Source: Sporopachydermia quercuum
Lineage: Eukaryota > Ascomycota > Sporopachydermiomycetes > Sporopachydermiales > Sporopachydermiaceae
NCBI GenBank assembly: GCA_001599295.1
Contig: BCGN01000005.1
Coordinates: 744,001-808,000, forward strand
Direction: 5' to 3'
Length of the DNA stretch: 64,000 nucleotides
A model generated the notes under the pieces. It made no database searches. It had not been told where the DNA came from and was given only the letters and a program-made list of their open reading frames with translations. Below, in pieces: positions 1-10,763 of the stretch. Within the stretch, counting starts at the first letter, position 1. Every line of letters starts with the position of its first letter. The position numbers were made by a program, and so were the translations under genes.

Positions 1-219
1 TAAGAGCCATACTGGGCATTGGAAAGCGGTAGTAGTACTCAATAGGTTTGAATTACTAATATATTTCAAACACATTATCAACGCAGTATCGCCTGTGCCA
101 CAGCTCCTTATGTCTTCAATTCGTAGATCACAAAGATACAGTNGAACCATACTCGCCTGAATCAGAGCTGCTTTTTTTGGATTATAGGACCGAGATTTCA
201 TTAGAAATTGGCTGTAAAA

Positions 220-2460
220 ATGGATGTTTTAAGAGCCAACTCAGATCCTTTTCAATACGGAACTGAACAACACTCATCGCCTTCAAGCTGCCATCAAGAA
301 ACACACAACGATTATGATAGCAAGAATGAGTACTGTGGTTCTTCCTTCGATACAGATATCACTGGTGATTTCACTCTTTCTTCAGAAATAAGTACCAATA
401 CCCATTATTCAAAAGAGAAGAACGAAAATGAAGAGGACTCCGAAACAGGGGAAAAAGACAGGACACTGGAAATCACAATCAGTGAAGATGGAAACATTGG
501 AGATATGGACGATAATGACTATTGGACCTCGGTAGATTTCCGTCATATTGGTACTGCTATATTTCACAATGCTCAAACTGACACAACAAGAACCGTGAAA
601 CAACAGTGTATCAATGCAGCAATACGTGAAAACAATATTCAAACCATCAGGTCATATGCTAGAATCAATGAAGGCTTATTAAACAATGCTAATAGGAAAC
701 AACTGTGGCCAGTATTAATTGGACAGGAAGCAACATTAAATAAGAGAAGACCTACATACAAACCGTACGTATTACCTAGTGATGATACAGTTATACCTGA
801 GGTTACTGAATCTGTTGAAACAATTGGCTTATCCAGAGTTGATTCCTACTCAACGGATACATATGCATACTTTGATTCACACGCTGCACAGAATTTAGAT
901 GATTTAAAACCTCATCCTGACGAAGCTCAAGTTAAACTCGATGTTAACAGAGCTTTTTATAATTACCCTTCCAATGTTACAGCAGAAGAATTAAGTAAAT
1001 TGAAAGAGGGTCTCAACTGTTTAATTGTCACCGTTCTACGAAGAAACCCTTCACTATGTTATTCTCAAGGTATTCACGATATAAGTCAAATATTTCTGCT
1101 AATATTTGGCTCCGTGGAAGAAGCCCTACCTTGTACAGAATACATCTTTCTGAACTACTTACGAGATTTCATGCTACCTATAATAGAACCATCATTAGAT
1201 CATATGAATCTAGTTACACCCATTTTGAAAGAAGCAGACCATGAATTAAGTGAGATCTTAGAAACTGTTAGTATAACTTTTGGTCTTTCATGGATCATCA
1301 CAATGTTTTCTCATGAAGTTGAATCCTTTGAGAATATATGCAGATTATTTGATTTTATATTTGCAACTAAATCTATGATCTCACCGATATATTTGTTATG
1401 TGCTTTGATTGTAATGAGAAGAGCTCAGATAATGGAATTTGCAGATGAACCTGATGAGTTATTAAACTTGTTATCCCATTTCTCATCTAATGCCATTTCA
1501 TCTTCGTTTCTGGATGAGTTGATGTCCAAAGCTAATTATCTTTTATCAACAATACCTATTACTGAGTTTGACGAATGGAAAGCTGTATCTTCCTATTCAG
1601 TTCTGAAAACAACAGCAGCACCTTCAATTTATTGTATCGATCCTTCGATAGTTATTGCCCACGATATTAAATTGCCAGATGTTTATTACAGATTTGGTCC
1701 TAATAATGAAGATGCTCAAGATTTCTCGGACAACGGTTTAATCAATTCAGTTTCAACTATCACTGGTGACTCTGAATTTGACGTACATGTGAAACGATTG
1801 CAGTCACAGCTTTCATATTCGCAAAATACTGATGATACTTTAGTAAATTCAAGTGAACTCTTGAATGAATCAAGTAATAAACCGCACTCTTACAATACTG
1901 AAGAGAACTGTCCGTTATTGGATGCGTCAGAGTATCTTTCGAAGCAAATAGAAGAAGCAAGAATAAGAGAAGAGGCTTTGAAGAAAGAAAGGGAAGAGCG
2001 ACTGAACAAAGCAATGACAGCCAAAGTCCAACAAACTGTCTATTCGAATAGCCAGTCTAATGCCAATAATTTGATAAACAAATCCAAGTCTAATGCCAAC
2101 AGTACGGGAAAACGTCTAGCATCAGCTAAAGAGGTGGTCAAAAACTTGCTACAATCAGTTGGTGCGTTTTCATCATATTCTATGAGATCGAAAACCAGTA
2201 CATCGTATGTACTTCTTACAACAATTGCATGTTCTGCAGGAATTGGTATTTTAGGAGTTATACTTGGTATTCTCTTAACGAAGCATGATATNGGAGTCGT
2301 CTATTCTACGTTGAGGAAGCTTCTATTTGATATTGTCAAGAGAACACAGTTAAGTTTGAATGCTGGTGCAGTAATGATGAAATCCTTGATTCCTCTGACT
2401 GGATTTGATGAATTTCTACAGAATTGGACTAAAGGTTTAATCAATTCATCAATACAGTAG
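220..2460 (+). CDS. GYP8: TBC-domain Rab GTPase-activating protein, Gyp8/Gyp10/TBC1D20 type
   Basis: Predicted 746-residue membrane-anchored Rab GAP, a family that speeds GTP hydrolysis on ER/Golgi Rabs such as Ypt1. The first ATG is at 220; the open frame begins 12 nt earlier only at a TTG. The N-terminal ~130 residues are acidic and low in complexity. The TBC domain starts near residue 155 (RKQLWPVLIG). The arginine finger lies in LDVNRAF (R244) and the glutamine finger in YSQG (Q283), so both catalytic residues are present. A charged stretch (EEARIREEALKKERE) precedes a C-terminal hydrophobic segment at about 662-690, which fits the tail-anchored TBC1D20 subgroup. The protein is longer than S. 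cerevisiae Gyp8 (about 500 aa) because of the N-terminal and linker regions. One N falls within the Cys-poor C-terminal part (near 2292). It converges on SPT8. Family confident; Gyp8 versus Gyp10 orthology is inference. Confidence 0.85.
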   Translation: MDVLRANSDPFQYGTEQHSSPSSCHQETHNDYDSKNEYCGSSFDTDITGDFTLSSEISTNTHYSKEKNENEEDSETGEKDRTLEITISEDGNIGDMDDNDYWTSVDFRHIGTAIFHNAQTDTTRTVKQQCINAAIRENNIQTIRSYARINEGLLNNANRKQLWPVLIGQEATLNKRRPTYKPYVLPSDDTVIPEVTESVETIGLSRVDSYSTDTYAYFDSHAAQNLDDLKPHPDEAQVKLDVNRAFYNYPSNVTAEELSKLKEGLNCLIVTVLRRNPSLCYSQGIHDISQIFLLIFGSVEEALPCTEYIFLNYLRDFMLPIIEPSLDHMNLVTPILKEADHELSEILETVSITFGLSWIITMFSHEVESFENICRLFDFIFATKSMISPIYLLCALIVMRRAQIMEFADEPDELLNLLSHFSSNAISSSFLDELMSKANYLLSTIPITEFDEWKAVSSYSVLKTTAAPSIYCIDPSIVIAHDIKLPDVYYRFGPNNEDAQDFSDNGLINSVSTITGDSEFDVHVKRLQSQLSYSQNTDDTLVNSSELLNESSNKPHSYNTEENCPLLDASEYLSKQIEEARIREEALKKEREERLNKAMTAKVQQTVYSNSQSNANNLINKSKSNANSTGKRLASAKEVVKNLLQSVGAFSSYSMRSKTSTSYVLLTTIACSAGIGILGVILGILLTKHDXGVVYSTLRKLLFDIVKRTQLSLNAGAVMMKSLIPLTGFDEFLQNWTKGLINSSIQ

Positions 2461-2989
2461 AATATAACGAGTAATATAGTGAGTTAAATAGGGACTGGAG
2501 AGAGAAATATTCTAAATGGTGATGATGATTTCATACAATAATACGTAAAACCAGGTTAATCAGTAACCTTTAATCTGTTGTAGGAACTGTAGATAATGAC
2601 CGGTCACCCATTTCACCTAAATATCAATAATCTAATTCTTTAATATTGCCATATGTTGGCTATTAGATATGTAGACTATAAGGTATCATTATTAACTATA
2701 TCAAATAAGATGTCAGTTCCATACTTAAACTATCGAATAATATATGCGATTTACTGTAAAATCCTTCATCTCTTTGACGAGTGAACTAAGAAGTATATGA
2801 CACTATAGGAACATTATATAATATCATATAAAACAGAAAGCAGTTAACAGATTTGATGCATTCAACGTAATGCTGACCCTACCTACTTCGTTCCTTTCAC
2901 ACCCCTATCAACTACATATAAATTGTTATCAACACATAATTGTTTATAGATATACTACACTACTCCCTGTCATCTGCACTATTATTTAC
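2461..2989. other. Convergent intergenic region, GYP8 / SPT8
   Basis: The 529 bp lie between two convergent stop codons. AT-rich sequence carries the 3' ends of both genes. I see no ORF with an ATG start worth calling and no RNA gene. Confidence 0.6.
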
Positions 2990-5167
2990 TTATTCTATGA
3001 GATTAATTTCATACATCAACAGTGTTTCCGTTGTAGAATCTTGCCAACCTCTACCTCCACTTGCAGTCAACAAGAATCGACAGCTTGGATCAACATATAT
3101 AGATGACAATATGCCACCATGATGCCCAGGAACAATTAAAAATGGCACAGGATTACTTTGTCCTGTTTTCCTTCGTTTACCCATTGATGATGAATTATGT
3201 CTATCAGCTTTCTGCAAATCATACAATCTCACATTATCGTAGGATCCGCATAGAATATGTCTATTATTAGGTAATGCAGCCACATAACTAACAGGACCAC
3301 TGGCAGCAGGAAACCTTAACGATTGAGAAGGTTTTGGTGACATTCGTACATCATACTCATCAATGGTATTATTTCTTCTACCAGCGTAAATTCTATTACC
3401 ATCAGCTGACCAACATGCACTTAAGCACCATGGAGGTGTTTTACCTAAAGACACTGGTATTCTACCTATTCTTTTACCTTCTCGTTTATCCCACATCGCA
3501 ATGGTACCGTCACTCGATGCAGATAAAAATACATTATGGTCATGAACAGTATTTTCTTCACTAGGTTGATTTGTAGTATATGTAACAGATGATTTAGGTG
3601 ATGATATCGAAGACTCAGATGGTTCGATTTCCGTTGATGTATTTGCTGACGGCTCGTTACCATCATTATCAATAGTGCTCTCTGTTTTATTCTCAGCTCC
3701 AGATTCAACATCAGCTGTACCAATGCTAGCTTTATTGTCACCATTTTCATTTTCAGTCTCAGTTTGAGCTTGATTTTCATCACCTTTATCTTTATCATTA
3801 TCTTTATCCTCATCAGCTATTATATCAGCTGCTTCCGTTTTAACTTGCGTGGTAGTCTGAATATCTTCCTGATCAGGATTACCAATTATCTCATCATTAC
3901 CCAGTCTTTGATTATTCATCCTTTTCAAACCATTTTCAGGCTCGTTAGCATCGTCTTCTTTACCATCTCCAAGGTTCTGTCGGCCTTCTTCTTCATCACT
4001 ACCAAATAATGATTCCATATCATCGTCATTGTCATTGTCATTATAGTTATTATTGCCGTTATTCTCTTTCTCTTTATTTTCATTAACATTATCACCTAGC
4101 CCAGGTTTCGCATCAGAACTTTTAGTACTACCATTACTGCTAAGTACTTTTCCCCCTGCTCCAGGTAAATTAACAATACCCACTTTGCTAGCGCTATTAT
4201 TACCACCACCAGTTAAGGATACAGTTGCTCCACCGTAAGGCTGATACTCTAGACAGGAAATTTGACCCGAAGCCTTGGGAAATTTCCTTACTGGTTTTCC
4301 AGTATTCAGATCCCAGTCAATAATAAATTGATCCCAACTACCGCTTAAAAAAGATATCTCATCATCACTAAGTTTTAGTACTGATACAGCGGATGTATGC
4401 TCTTTGAAATGATAGTGTGTTTGACCTTCTACATGCCTTACAGACTGCAGAGCAATACCTCCATTGTCTTGACCAGCTAATAACCACAAAGCTTCAGATT
4501 GAACAGCTAATGAATAAACTGGGGAAACTTTTGGTTCATAAAACTCCTTATCTATCACTTTGATATCTTTCCGCCTTTGTGGTACTTCATTCTCCCAATA
4601 TGATAATAATACACCTGCATTAACAATCGAATCAGCAAATGGATGTTTCTGAGCAACTGTAAGAGGAACTTTACCGTTGATAGAATCAAAAAAATCAAAT
4701 CTTCTAATGAAACCATCACTATCCCCGGTAAATACCCATTTCATACCTCTTGAGGTAGCCATTGAGTATATAGCACTACTGTGAGGAGCAGCAACNTATG
4801 GTGTAATATCATATCCTTTACATGTATCAGCTCCTGGTACCAACTGAATCTTCTTTGGTTGAGAGGATCTAATGATCGGTGTGTTTTGTCCATCGCTCGA
4901 TTGATTTGAGCTATTCAAAGAAGCATATCCATTTGGTTTCTTGCTACTATCGAGGTTCTCAGTGTCATCAGGATCAGCATCAAGGTCAGCATCAGGGTCA
5001 TCGTCAATATCTTCAGAATCAACGTTATTAGTGACCCCCGAATTCTCTAGGTTATTTATCTCTATGTTATTTCCATTTTCGTTCTCCTCTCCGTTCTCGT
5101 TCTCGTTTTCATTCTCATCTTCATTATCAACATCCATATCAAATAAATCATCTACATCCTCATCCAT
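2990..5167 (-). CDS. SPT8: SAGA complex subunit Spt8 (WD40 protein)
   Basis: Spt8 is a WD-repeat subunit of the SAGA co-activator that helps deliver TBP to promoters. The 725-residue frame starts at an ATG (5165-5167). Residues 1-75 are very acidic and Asn/Glu-rich (MDEDVDDLFDMDVDNEDENE), as in known Spt8 proteins. WD repeats begin near residue 126; GMKWVFTGDSDGFIRRFDFF and VPLTVAQKHPFADS are family-typical. A long acidic low-complexity insert at about residues 350-535 splits the propeller, and the repeats then resume (VFLSASSDGTIAMWDKREGK) to the C-terminus. The S. cerevisiae protein is about 600 aa, so the excess length is in the acidic insert. It diverges from CAF16. One N at 4796 gives one unknown residue near 124. 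Confidence 0.93.
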   Translation of the reverse strand: MDEDVDDLFDMDVDNEDENENENENGEENENGNNIEINNLENSGVTNNVDSEDIDDDPDADLDADPDDTENLDSSKKPNGYASLNSSNQSSDGQNTPIIRSSQPKKIQLVPGADTCKGYDITPXVAAPHSSAIYSMATSRGMKWVFTGDSDGFIRRFDFFDSINGKVPLTVAQKHPFADSIVNAGVLLSYWENEVPQRRKDIKVIDKEFYEPKVSPVYSLAVQSEALWLLAGQDNGGIALQSVRHVEGQTHYHFKEHTSAVSVLKLSDDEISFLSGSWDQFIIDWDLNTGKPVRKFPKASGQISCLEYQPYGGATVSLTGGGNNSASKVGIVNLPGAGGKVLSSNGSTKSSDAKPGLGDNVNENKEKENNGNNNYNDNDNDDDMESLFGSDEEEGRQNLGDGKEDDANEPENGLKRMNNQRLGNDEIIGNPDQEDIQTTTQVKTEAADIIADEDKDNDKDKGDENQAQTETENENGDNKASIGTADVESGAENKTESTIDNDGNEPSANTSTEIEPSESSISSPKSSVTYTTNQPSEENTVHDHNVFLSASSDGTIAMWDKREGKRIGRIPVSLGKTPPWCLSACWSADGNRIYAGRRNNTIDEYDVRMSPKPSQSLRFPAASGPVSYVAALPNNRHILCGSYDNVRLYDLQKADRHNSSSMGKRRKTGQSNPVPFLIVPGHHGGILSSIYVDPSCRFLLTASGGRGWQDSTTETLLMYEINLIE

Positions 5168-5953
5168 GGTGATTAGATATGTATTATTCTGTTTCGCTAA
5201 GAGTCTGGGACAAATATATCCATCAACTGGTCAAATAAACAAATAGTTGCAGTTTTCCAACCTACAACTACAATCTCCTTTAGCNTCTTTCCCGATTCTT
5301 TTGATCCCTTCTCTCTTTGACTATATTCTATCAGGTTGTCTAATTGTATTAGCCAGAACTACTAACCATTGAACTAACTATCTCAGGTCAATCTTATGAG
5401 CACCAATAAAAACAGGCTTCATCCAAGTGTGAATATCTCATTTAATACTCACTGAAATGAACAACTTGCTTACTGTCTGAAATTACTATAGCAGAATCAA
5501 CTTTGGTTACTCCTCTAAACAATTATAAAAGTGGAAACCATCAGAATTGCACATAATTGGAAGTTATACTGGAACTGTTAGATGAATTGCTTTTTAGCGC
5601 TTTCATACAGAAAAACAGACATCCCGTCTCATCTTGTACCTAAACATGGATTATATTTTATTATGTAATCATTAAACTAGCTGCCTGCCTTCCCTGACAT
5701 GTTATTACGGAGATGATGATGAACCTTTCTAACTTAATTGTATCATCATGTGCTCTAATGTAGTTCATATGACAAGGTCTTTTTGTCCTTATAACTTGAC
5801 TTATGAAGGCAGAACAATGCATTTATAGTACTATATTCTTGTGAAATAGAAATATTCAAAACATCAGAAAAGAATCGGAAAAGAAAAGGAGTGAAAACGC
5901 ATTTGATTCTCACATATTTAAGGAGACAGCTTATCAGTCATATCTTTCGAGTA
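5168..5953. promoter_or_regulatory. Divergent promoter region SPT8 / CAF16
   Basis: This 786 bp interval lies between two divergent start codons and must hold both promoters. I recognise no specific factor site and no further gene in it. Confidence 0.5.
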
Positions 5954-6841
5954 ATGTCAGCCAGAGCTAGTGCTATTCAATCTCATCATTTATCTTACGC
6001 TTTCCCAAATGGAGTGTTAGGACTTGAAGATATCAATTTGGACTTGCCATGGAAAAGCAGAACGTTATTAGTTGGTGCCAATGGTGCTGGTAAATCAACT
6101 TTGCTCAAACTACTTGCAGGGAAAACGCTGGCTAAAGCAGGCAAGATTTCGGTTGGTGGAAGTGATCCCTTTAGAGGGGGAATTGAAGGATTGACATATC
6201 TAGGAACAGAATGGGCGGGAAATCCTGTAGTACGCCATGATATTCCCGTTTCATTGTTAATATCTTCAGTTGGTGGAGATTACTATACTGAGAGACGAGA
6301 TGAGCTAATTGAGATTCTTGACATCGACGTCAGATGGCATATGCATGCTGTTAGCGATGGAGAAAGAAGAAGAGTGCAACTTCTTATGGGATTATTGAAA
6401 CCATGGAAGTTGCTTCTTCTAGATGAAGTGACTGTTGATTTAGATGTTTTAGTTCGATCTAGACTTTTGGATTTCTTGCGACGAGAAACAGAAATAAGAG
6501 ACTGTGCAATTTTTTATGCTACTCATATTTTTGATGGTTTGGGGGATTGGCCAACAGGAGTGGCTCACATGCATTGTGGAAGAATCGAGAGTTATGTTGA
6601 TATAAAAAATAAAGAGGAATATGAAAAAGCTCTTGAAGAGGTTCCAAATAAAGTGAAAGAAGATTCATATTTATTACAACTTGTATTACATTGGTTGAAA
6701 AAGGATTTAGCATTAAGGGGTTCCCGTAAGGATACTGTGAAAGTGAAATGGGAAGATGTTAAAGATAAACTGGAAGATCTGTATTATGATGGAGGAAAGT
6801 CTAGAGTTACTTCTTATTTCCAAGCTACAAGGGGAATTTGA
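5954..6841 (+). CDS. CAF16: ABC-type ATPase Caf16 (CCR4-NOT associated)
   Basis: Caf16 is a soluble single-domain ABC ATPase linked to the CCR4-NOT and Mediator complexes. The first in-frame ATG is at 5954; the frame is open upstream only to a GTG. The product is 295 aa (S. cerevisiae 289). Walker A is GANGAGKS at residues 41-48. The ABC signature is the degenerate SDGERRRVQ near residues 134-142, which is normal for the Caf16 family. Walker B ends at D157-E158 in LLLLDEVTVDLDV, and the switch His is H191 in ATHIFDGL. No membrane segment is present, so it is not a transporter. It diverges from SPT8 and converges on NUF2 with about 206 bp between stops. Confidence 0.93.
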   Translation: MSARASAIQSHHLSYAFPNGVLGLEDINLDLPWKSRTLLVGANGAGKSTLLKLLAGKTLAKAGKISVGGSDPFRGGIEGLTYLGTEWAGNPVVRHDIPVSLLISSVGGDYYTERRDELIEILDIDVRWHMHAVSDGERRRVQLLMGLLKPWKLLLLDEVTVDLDVLVRSRLLDFLRRETEIRDCAIFYATHIFDGLGDWPTGVAHMHCGRIESYVDIKNKEEYEKALEEVPNKVKEDSYLLQLVLHWLKKDLALRGSRKDTVKVKWEDVKDKLEDLYYDGGKSRVTSYFQATRGI

Positions 6842-7047
6842 TTTGTTCTGGATCATCGAATTGAACTCAATATGAATAGAAATAAAAAGTACATGAATAT
6901 ACTTACTTATACATTACAATTAATAATAATACATCACCAAAGCCCAGGTAAAAAAAAAGGGAGATAAAACTAAACATGATAGGAATCAACTCAAATCAAT
7001 AAAAAAACATAAACGAAAAGATGGTATTTCCAAAATGCATCAGTATC

Positions 7048-8445
7048 CTAGGCTGAACCCATAATTGTTAGCTTCCGTTCCATTTCATTAAGGTAATTTG
7101 AAATATGATTATACAGTCTTTGACTTTCAAAGTTGGTTTCTCGAAGCTCTTTGTCAAAGTCAGCTTTCATGTCAATCATTTTCTTTTCTACTGATTTGAT
7201 GTTTTCTAGTTTTTGATTCAATTCTTGGTCTTTCAGTGTTTGCTCTGCGGAAAGATTACCATAGGTTTCTCTCAATTGTATCATTTTCTCTTGTGCTAAG
7301 CCTCTTTTCTCTTCAGCTTGTTGTTTAGTTCTCTCAACTCTATCTTTAGCTGCAGAGACTTGTCTNTCAAGTTGTTGAATTGTTCTTTCTAGATGATCTA
7401 ATTCTCTTCCTTGAGATTCATGCAGCTCTTGTAATTTATTGAGCTTCCACTTGCAGTCAGACTCATTTTTTAGTTCACTTTCAATATCATCAATAGTTTT
7501 CAATAGTAATTGAATATCACTAATTAATACTTGGAATGATTCATTTGAAATCAGTAGTTTTCTTATTTTCAACTCCTTAGCAGTAATTATATGTTTCTGA
7601 TTCTCTATATCTTTCTCCAGATCTTCGTTTACTTTGAGTAAGTACTTAGGATTCTCTACAACATACTTCTTTAGAGTTTCCACTTGTTTTCTTAGTTCAA
7701 CCATATTGTAGTTGTTTTCTTCTAGTCTTACTAACAATTTCTGTTTGATGGATTTAACTTCACCATGTTGAAGACTTGATTGCTCTTGAAATTTCTTCAT
7801 CTGTCTCAATTTATTCTCACTTTCCGTGTTGAATTTAAGCACCATTTCAAGCCTTTGTTGATCATCTGACCTCTTTGCTTGTAATTCACTAATCGTCTTC
7901 TTCAGCTGTCGGTTTCTAATGGAAACATCATTCAGAGTTATTTGCTGTTGTTCACACATATCGATTATTTCTTCGCATTCATTGAAATGTTGCTCCCGAT
8001 ATCTTGCGTAGTTAACAAAAGCGCATAGTATTTTCCTAATCTTCANTGGTTCGGGTTTAATCATATCCATTATCGAAAAATCATCAATTCCTAACATAAG
8101 GAAGAATCTATGTAAACTTTTCTGTAAACCAAGAATGTTTCTTGCATTTGTTTGATTTTCATCGTAATCTGTTTCATTGGCACAAGCAGCTAAAGCTTTC
8201 CTTAACATATCTGGTCCAATTCCTAAACAATACTCTGCTATACCTGTGAACAAGCTTTGAACATACTGAGGAGTTGGTTTACTCAATAGCTCCTCTGATG
8301 CTGTAAAGTTACATTCTGTAAGGCATTCTGATAGTTCAGTAAGATCTAACATCGGAATGCTTATAATTTTGCCATGAGTTCTCCTGGCTGCTGTATTTAT
8401 GGAATTGGCCATGGATGACCTGTACACTGAACTTGGCCTAGACAT
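7048..8445 (-). CDS. NUF2: Kinetochore protein Nuf2 (Ndc80 complex)
   Basis: Nuf2 pairs with Ndc80 in the microtubule-binding outer kinetochore complex. The frame is open back to a TTG at 8574, but the first ATG is at 8445, giving 465 aa (S. cerevisiae 451). The N-terminal calponin-homology domain spans about residues 25-150, with the typical SIPMLDLTELSECLTEC and KPTPQYVQSLF stretches and a conserved KPEPxKIRKILCAFVNYARY block near 130-150. One N (8046) sits at the X. From about residue 165 to the C-terminus it is almost continuous coiled coil, as expected for the rod that leads to Spc24/Spc25. It converges on CAF16. Confidence 0.93.
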   Translation of the reverse strand: MSRPSSVYRSSMANSINTAARRTHGKIISIPMLDLTELSECLTECNFTASEELLSKPTPQYVQSLFTGIAEYCLGIGPDMLRKALAACANETDYDENQTNARNILGLQKSLHRFFLMLGIDDFSIMDMIKPEPXKIRKILCAFVNYARYREQHFNECEEIIDMCEQQQITLNDVSIRNRQLKKTISELQAKRSDDQQRLEMVLKFNTESENKLRQMKKFQEQSSLQHGEVKSIKQKLLVRLEENNYNMVELRKQVETLKKYVVENPKYLLKVNEDLEKDIENQKHIITAKELKIRKLLISNESFQVLISDIQLLLKTIDDIESELKNESDCKWKLNKLQELHESQGRELDHLERTIQQLXRQVSAAKDRVERTKQQAEEKRGLAQEKMIQLRETYGNLSAEQTLKDQELNQKLENIKSVEKKMIDMKADFDKELRETNFESQRLYNHISNYLNEMERKLTIMGSA

Positions 8446-9190
8446 GATATGGAAAAGATTTGAACTAACAGTTCGATTCTTCTGCTGATCAGGTGAAGTA
8501 GCTTGCAATCCAATAGAATGTACTTTTTGATATCGATAATCTGAGCAAGAGATCAGAAATGATATAGACTGCAATCAGTAAATCAACAATAACAACCAAT
8601 AAACCAGATGCTGAACGTAGACAAAATTTCCAATATTAATTCTGAATGCTCTGATTAGTTAAATACCCCCAAATGTGAATTATAGTATGACTCATCCAGG
8701 TGCAATTTCTTCCTTTACTTATTATAAGATGGCTAGCAATTATATGTCAGTACTCTTTCAACTTTGATTACATTAAAAGTAATAATGCTGCTGGTGATGA
8801 TCTCAAAATGAAAGAAGCAGATAAATAAACTTCTAATAATTAATCCTTTGGTGATTCATCCGTCAGTCACTAGAATCAGGAAAGTATTTACAATTTTCTC
8901 TATTAGGCAATTGGCTGATGGAATGGATGTTTTGATAATGGATCAAGGATTAAGTAATCAGGATTTCAATACACCCAATCACCAGCGAGAAAGTGAGGAG
9001 TGATTGTGAAGACTTTGCGGGACTAAAATCAAGAGAGCGACTAACTGTCACGTGAAGGAAATAATCCTGCACCAGTGTTTAGCTAACATTATCAGAAAAT
9101 TACTTGTTTTTGCTTTTCTTTGCCTACTGGTTGTTCAATTATATATATGTATTTTAGTAAATACAACGAACTATCAATCTTCCACCTTTT
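8446..9190. other. Upstream region of NUF2
   Basis: The 745 bp lie between the NUF2 start and the stop of the small spliced gene. A CACGTG hexamer occurs at 9049-9054. I see no other gene. A GTGATGA motif near 8787 is not enough to call a snoRNA. Confidence 0.45.
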
Positions 9191-9526
9191 TCACCTCTCT
9201 AATATTTTGTTAGCAATAAAATTACCAAGATCTCGCTGCATACCCCTTACTGCACTATGTGCAAACTGTACATCAATATGCATACCGCCTACCCCACCAA
9301 TTCTTTTAGTGATTAGTCTAACAAATCCATTTTCCACCAAATCGGCAAGTAACTCAAGATTCTCTCCGGTATCTTTATTCTTTCTGCTATAAAGAACAGT
9401 TCGTTCTGGATCAATGAAATAGTATAAATTAGTTAAATTCAGGTTAGATTTGGCTTCCTATCTGTATATTGCCTGAGTGTCAGCTGAAGTGTGTTCGCAA
9501 TTGAATCCTACATAATTCTGACTCAT
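9191..9526 (-). CDS. Small unidentified protein, probable two-exon gene
   Basis: An open frame on the minus strand from 9457 to the TGA at 9191-9193 encodes 88 codons of ordinary, non-repetitive protein (key stretches DPERTVLYSRKN, ENLELLADLVENGFVRLI, GGMHIDVQFAHSAVRGMQ). It has an in-frame TAG just upstream and no early ATG, which implies a 5' exon. A suitable exon 1 is 9512-9526 (ATG AGT CAG AAT TAT), followed by a 54-nt intron 9458-9511 (GTAGGA at the 5' end, CTGAC branch-like site, TAG at the 3' end). The phase fits and gives a 93-residue protein. The 5' site is weaker than those of the other introns here, so exon 1 is tentative while exon 2 is well supported. No signal peptide or membrane segment is seen. 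It diverges from SDH5 with about 100 bp between starts, so they may share a promoter. I do not recognise the family. Confidence 0.55.
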
Positions 9527-9625
9527 TGTACATAATAAATCACTCACCAATCCATTCTCTGATATCTGAGCTTGCATCACTTACTGATCACCATCAGTAA
9601 CAGAGTACATCAACTTAGCAACAAA

Positions 9626-10114
9626 ATGCTCAAAAACGCTTTTACCAGGGGAGTTAGAATCCCTTACAGAAATTCTGTCGATACTATTAACAATAGTTTA
9701 GTGCAACGAGAATTTCATTTTAATTCTCTCAAGTTCTCTGAGACTAAGAAAAACAGTGAAGCGGTGGAAGAAGGAGAAATTGAAATCAAGATTGAGCCTT
9801 TGCCAAGAATTGGAGAAGAAACTGAGGTTAAAAGAGCACGATTATTATATCAATCACGTAAACGGGGTATCTTAGAAGCTGATTTGATTTTGAGTAGATT
9901 TGCCGATAAGTATCTGAAAACATTGACAAGAGAAGAATTGGAAGAATACGACAAGCTTTTAGATGAAACTGACTGGGATATTTACTATTGGGCAGTAAAA
10001 AATTATGACGTTACACCGTTACCTGATAAATGGAAGAACTCTGAAATATTGAAGAAGTTGCAAGACTTAAGTGAAAATAAGGAAAGAGAAGTATTAAGGA
10101 TGCCTGATTTATAA
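9626..10114 (+). CDS. SDH5: Succinate dehydrogenase assembly factor 2 (Sdh5/Emi5, SDHAF2)
   Basis: This is the small mitochondrial matrix protein needed to attach FAD covalently to the succinate dehydrogenase flavoprotein. The first ATG is at 9626; upstream the frame opens only to a TTG. The product is 162 aa (S. cerevisiae 162). The N-terminus is basic and Ser/Asn-rich ([17 protein letters not shown]), fitting a matrix presequence. The family core [20 protein letters not shown] starts near residue 72 and is followed by [18 protein letters not shown]. Its 5' end faces the unidentified small spliced gene, and its 3' end converges on the RTG3-like gene. Confidence 0.93.
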   Translation: MLKNAFTRGVRIPYRNSVDTINNSLVQREFHFNSLKFSETKKNSEAVEEGEIEIKIEPLPRIGEETEVKRARLLYQSRKRGILEADLILSRFADKYLKTLTREELEEYDKLLDETDWDIYYWAVKNYDVTPLPDKWKNSEILKKLQDLSENKEREVLRMPDL

Positions 10115-10763
10115 TTAGTAATGGATCTATGATGTTGATACATAAGGAGTACTTTAAAACCTGTTGGTTGAGATATTTTACTGTATATATTTGAGATTAG
10201 GATTATGATGATATATGAGAGGTGGTGTTCAAGGTGAAGATCCTTTTTTATATTTGAATACATAGTATCTATTTATTTATCTAATTGTTCTATTATTTTG
10301 AGTTCTCAGTTGCAAATCAATACCATCTCTCTTACGTAGTCTTGAATAAGTAAATTACTTCTATTGNAAGCTGAAATCAAAGAAACCACCACATGCAGGT
10401 TATAAAACCGTTAAATTTGACTGCCTGAATGCAACTTACTGACCTAGTGCCTACATAATAGTATCAGTTGCCATAAGGTATAATACTACAATATTGCCCA
10501 GAGGCTAATTAAAAATCACATACCATACACACGTATATTTCTTGCCCTCAAATAAGAGTAAAGGCTTAGTCGTATATGCTGGTTCGAACTGATATTAAGC
10601 TAGGCAATGATTAATGTCATAAAATATTATACTAATAACGAGGAAGAACCAACAAATCACACCCCCAATATTGAAGCAAAGCTCCATTAGCCATTCACAC
10701 ATCGCACCACCCACAACCATGTATTCAACATACTCAAGAGTCACTCTAATAAATTGCGTCAAA
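10115..10763. other. Convergent intergenic region, SDH5 / RTG3-like
   Basis: These 649 bp hold the 3' ends of two convergent genes. A GGTTCGAAC string near 10581 resembles a Pol III B box, but the flanks do not form a T-stem, so no tRNA is called. Confidence 0.5.

Noticed and set aside
8787-8915. Possible C/D snoRNA (GTGATGA then CTGA)
   Set aside because: The motifs are short, no terminal stem is evident and no internal D'/C' boxes were found.
9120-9392. 90-codon plus-strand frame
   Set aside because: It is antisense to the better-supported exon of the small spliced gene (9191-9457) and starts at a non-ATG codon.
9534-9560. Alternative first exon for the small gene (ATG GAT TG followed by GTGAGT)
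   Set aside because: The 5' splice site looks stronger, but no downstream AG gives the right phase without an in-frame stop.
10578-10590. GGTTCGAAC string resembling a tRNA B box
   Set aside because: The flanking bases do not form a T-stem and no A box or acceptor stem lies at the right distance.
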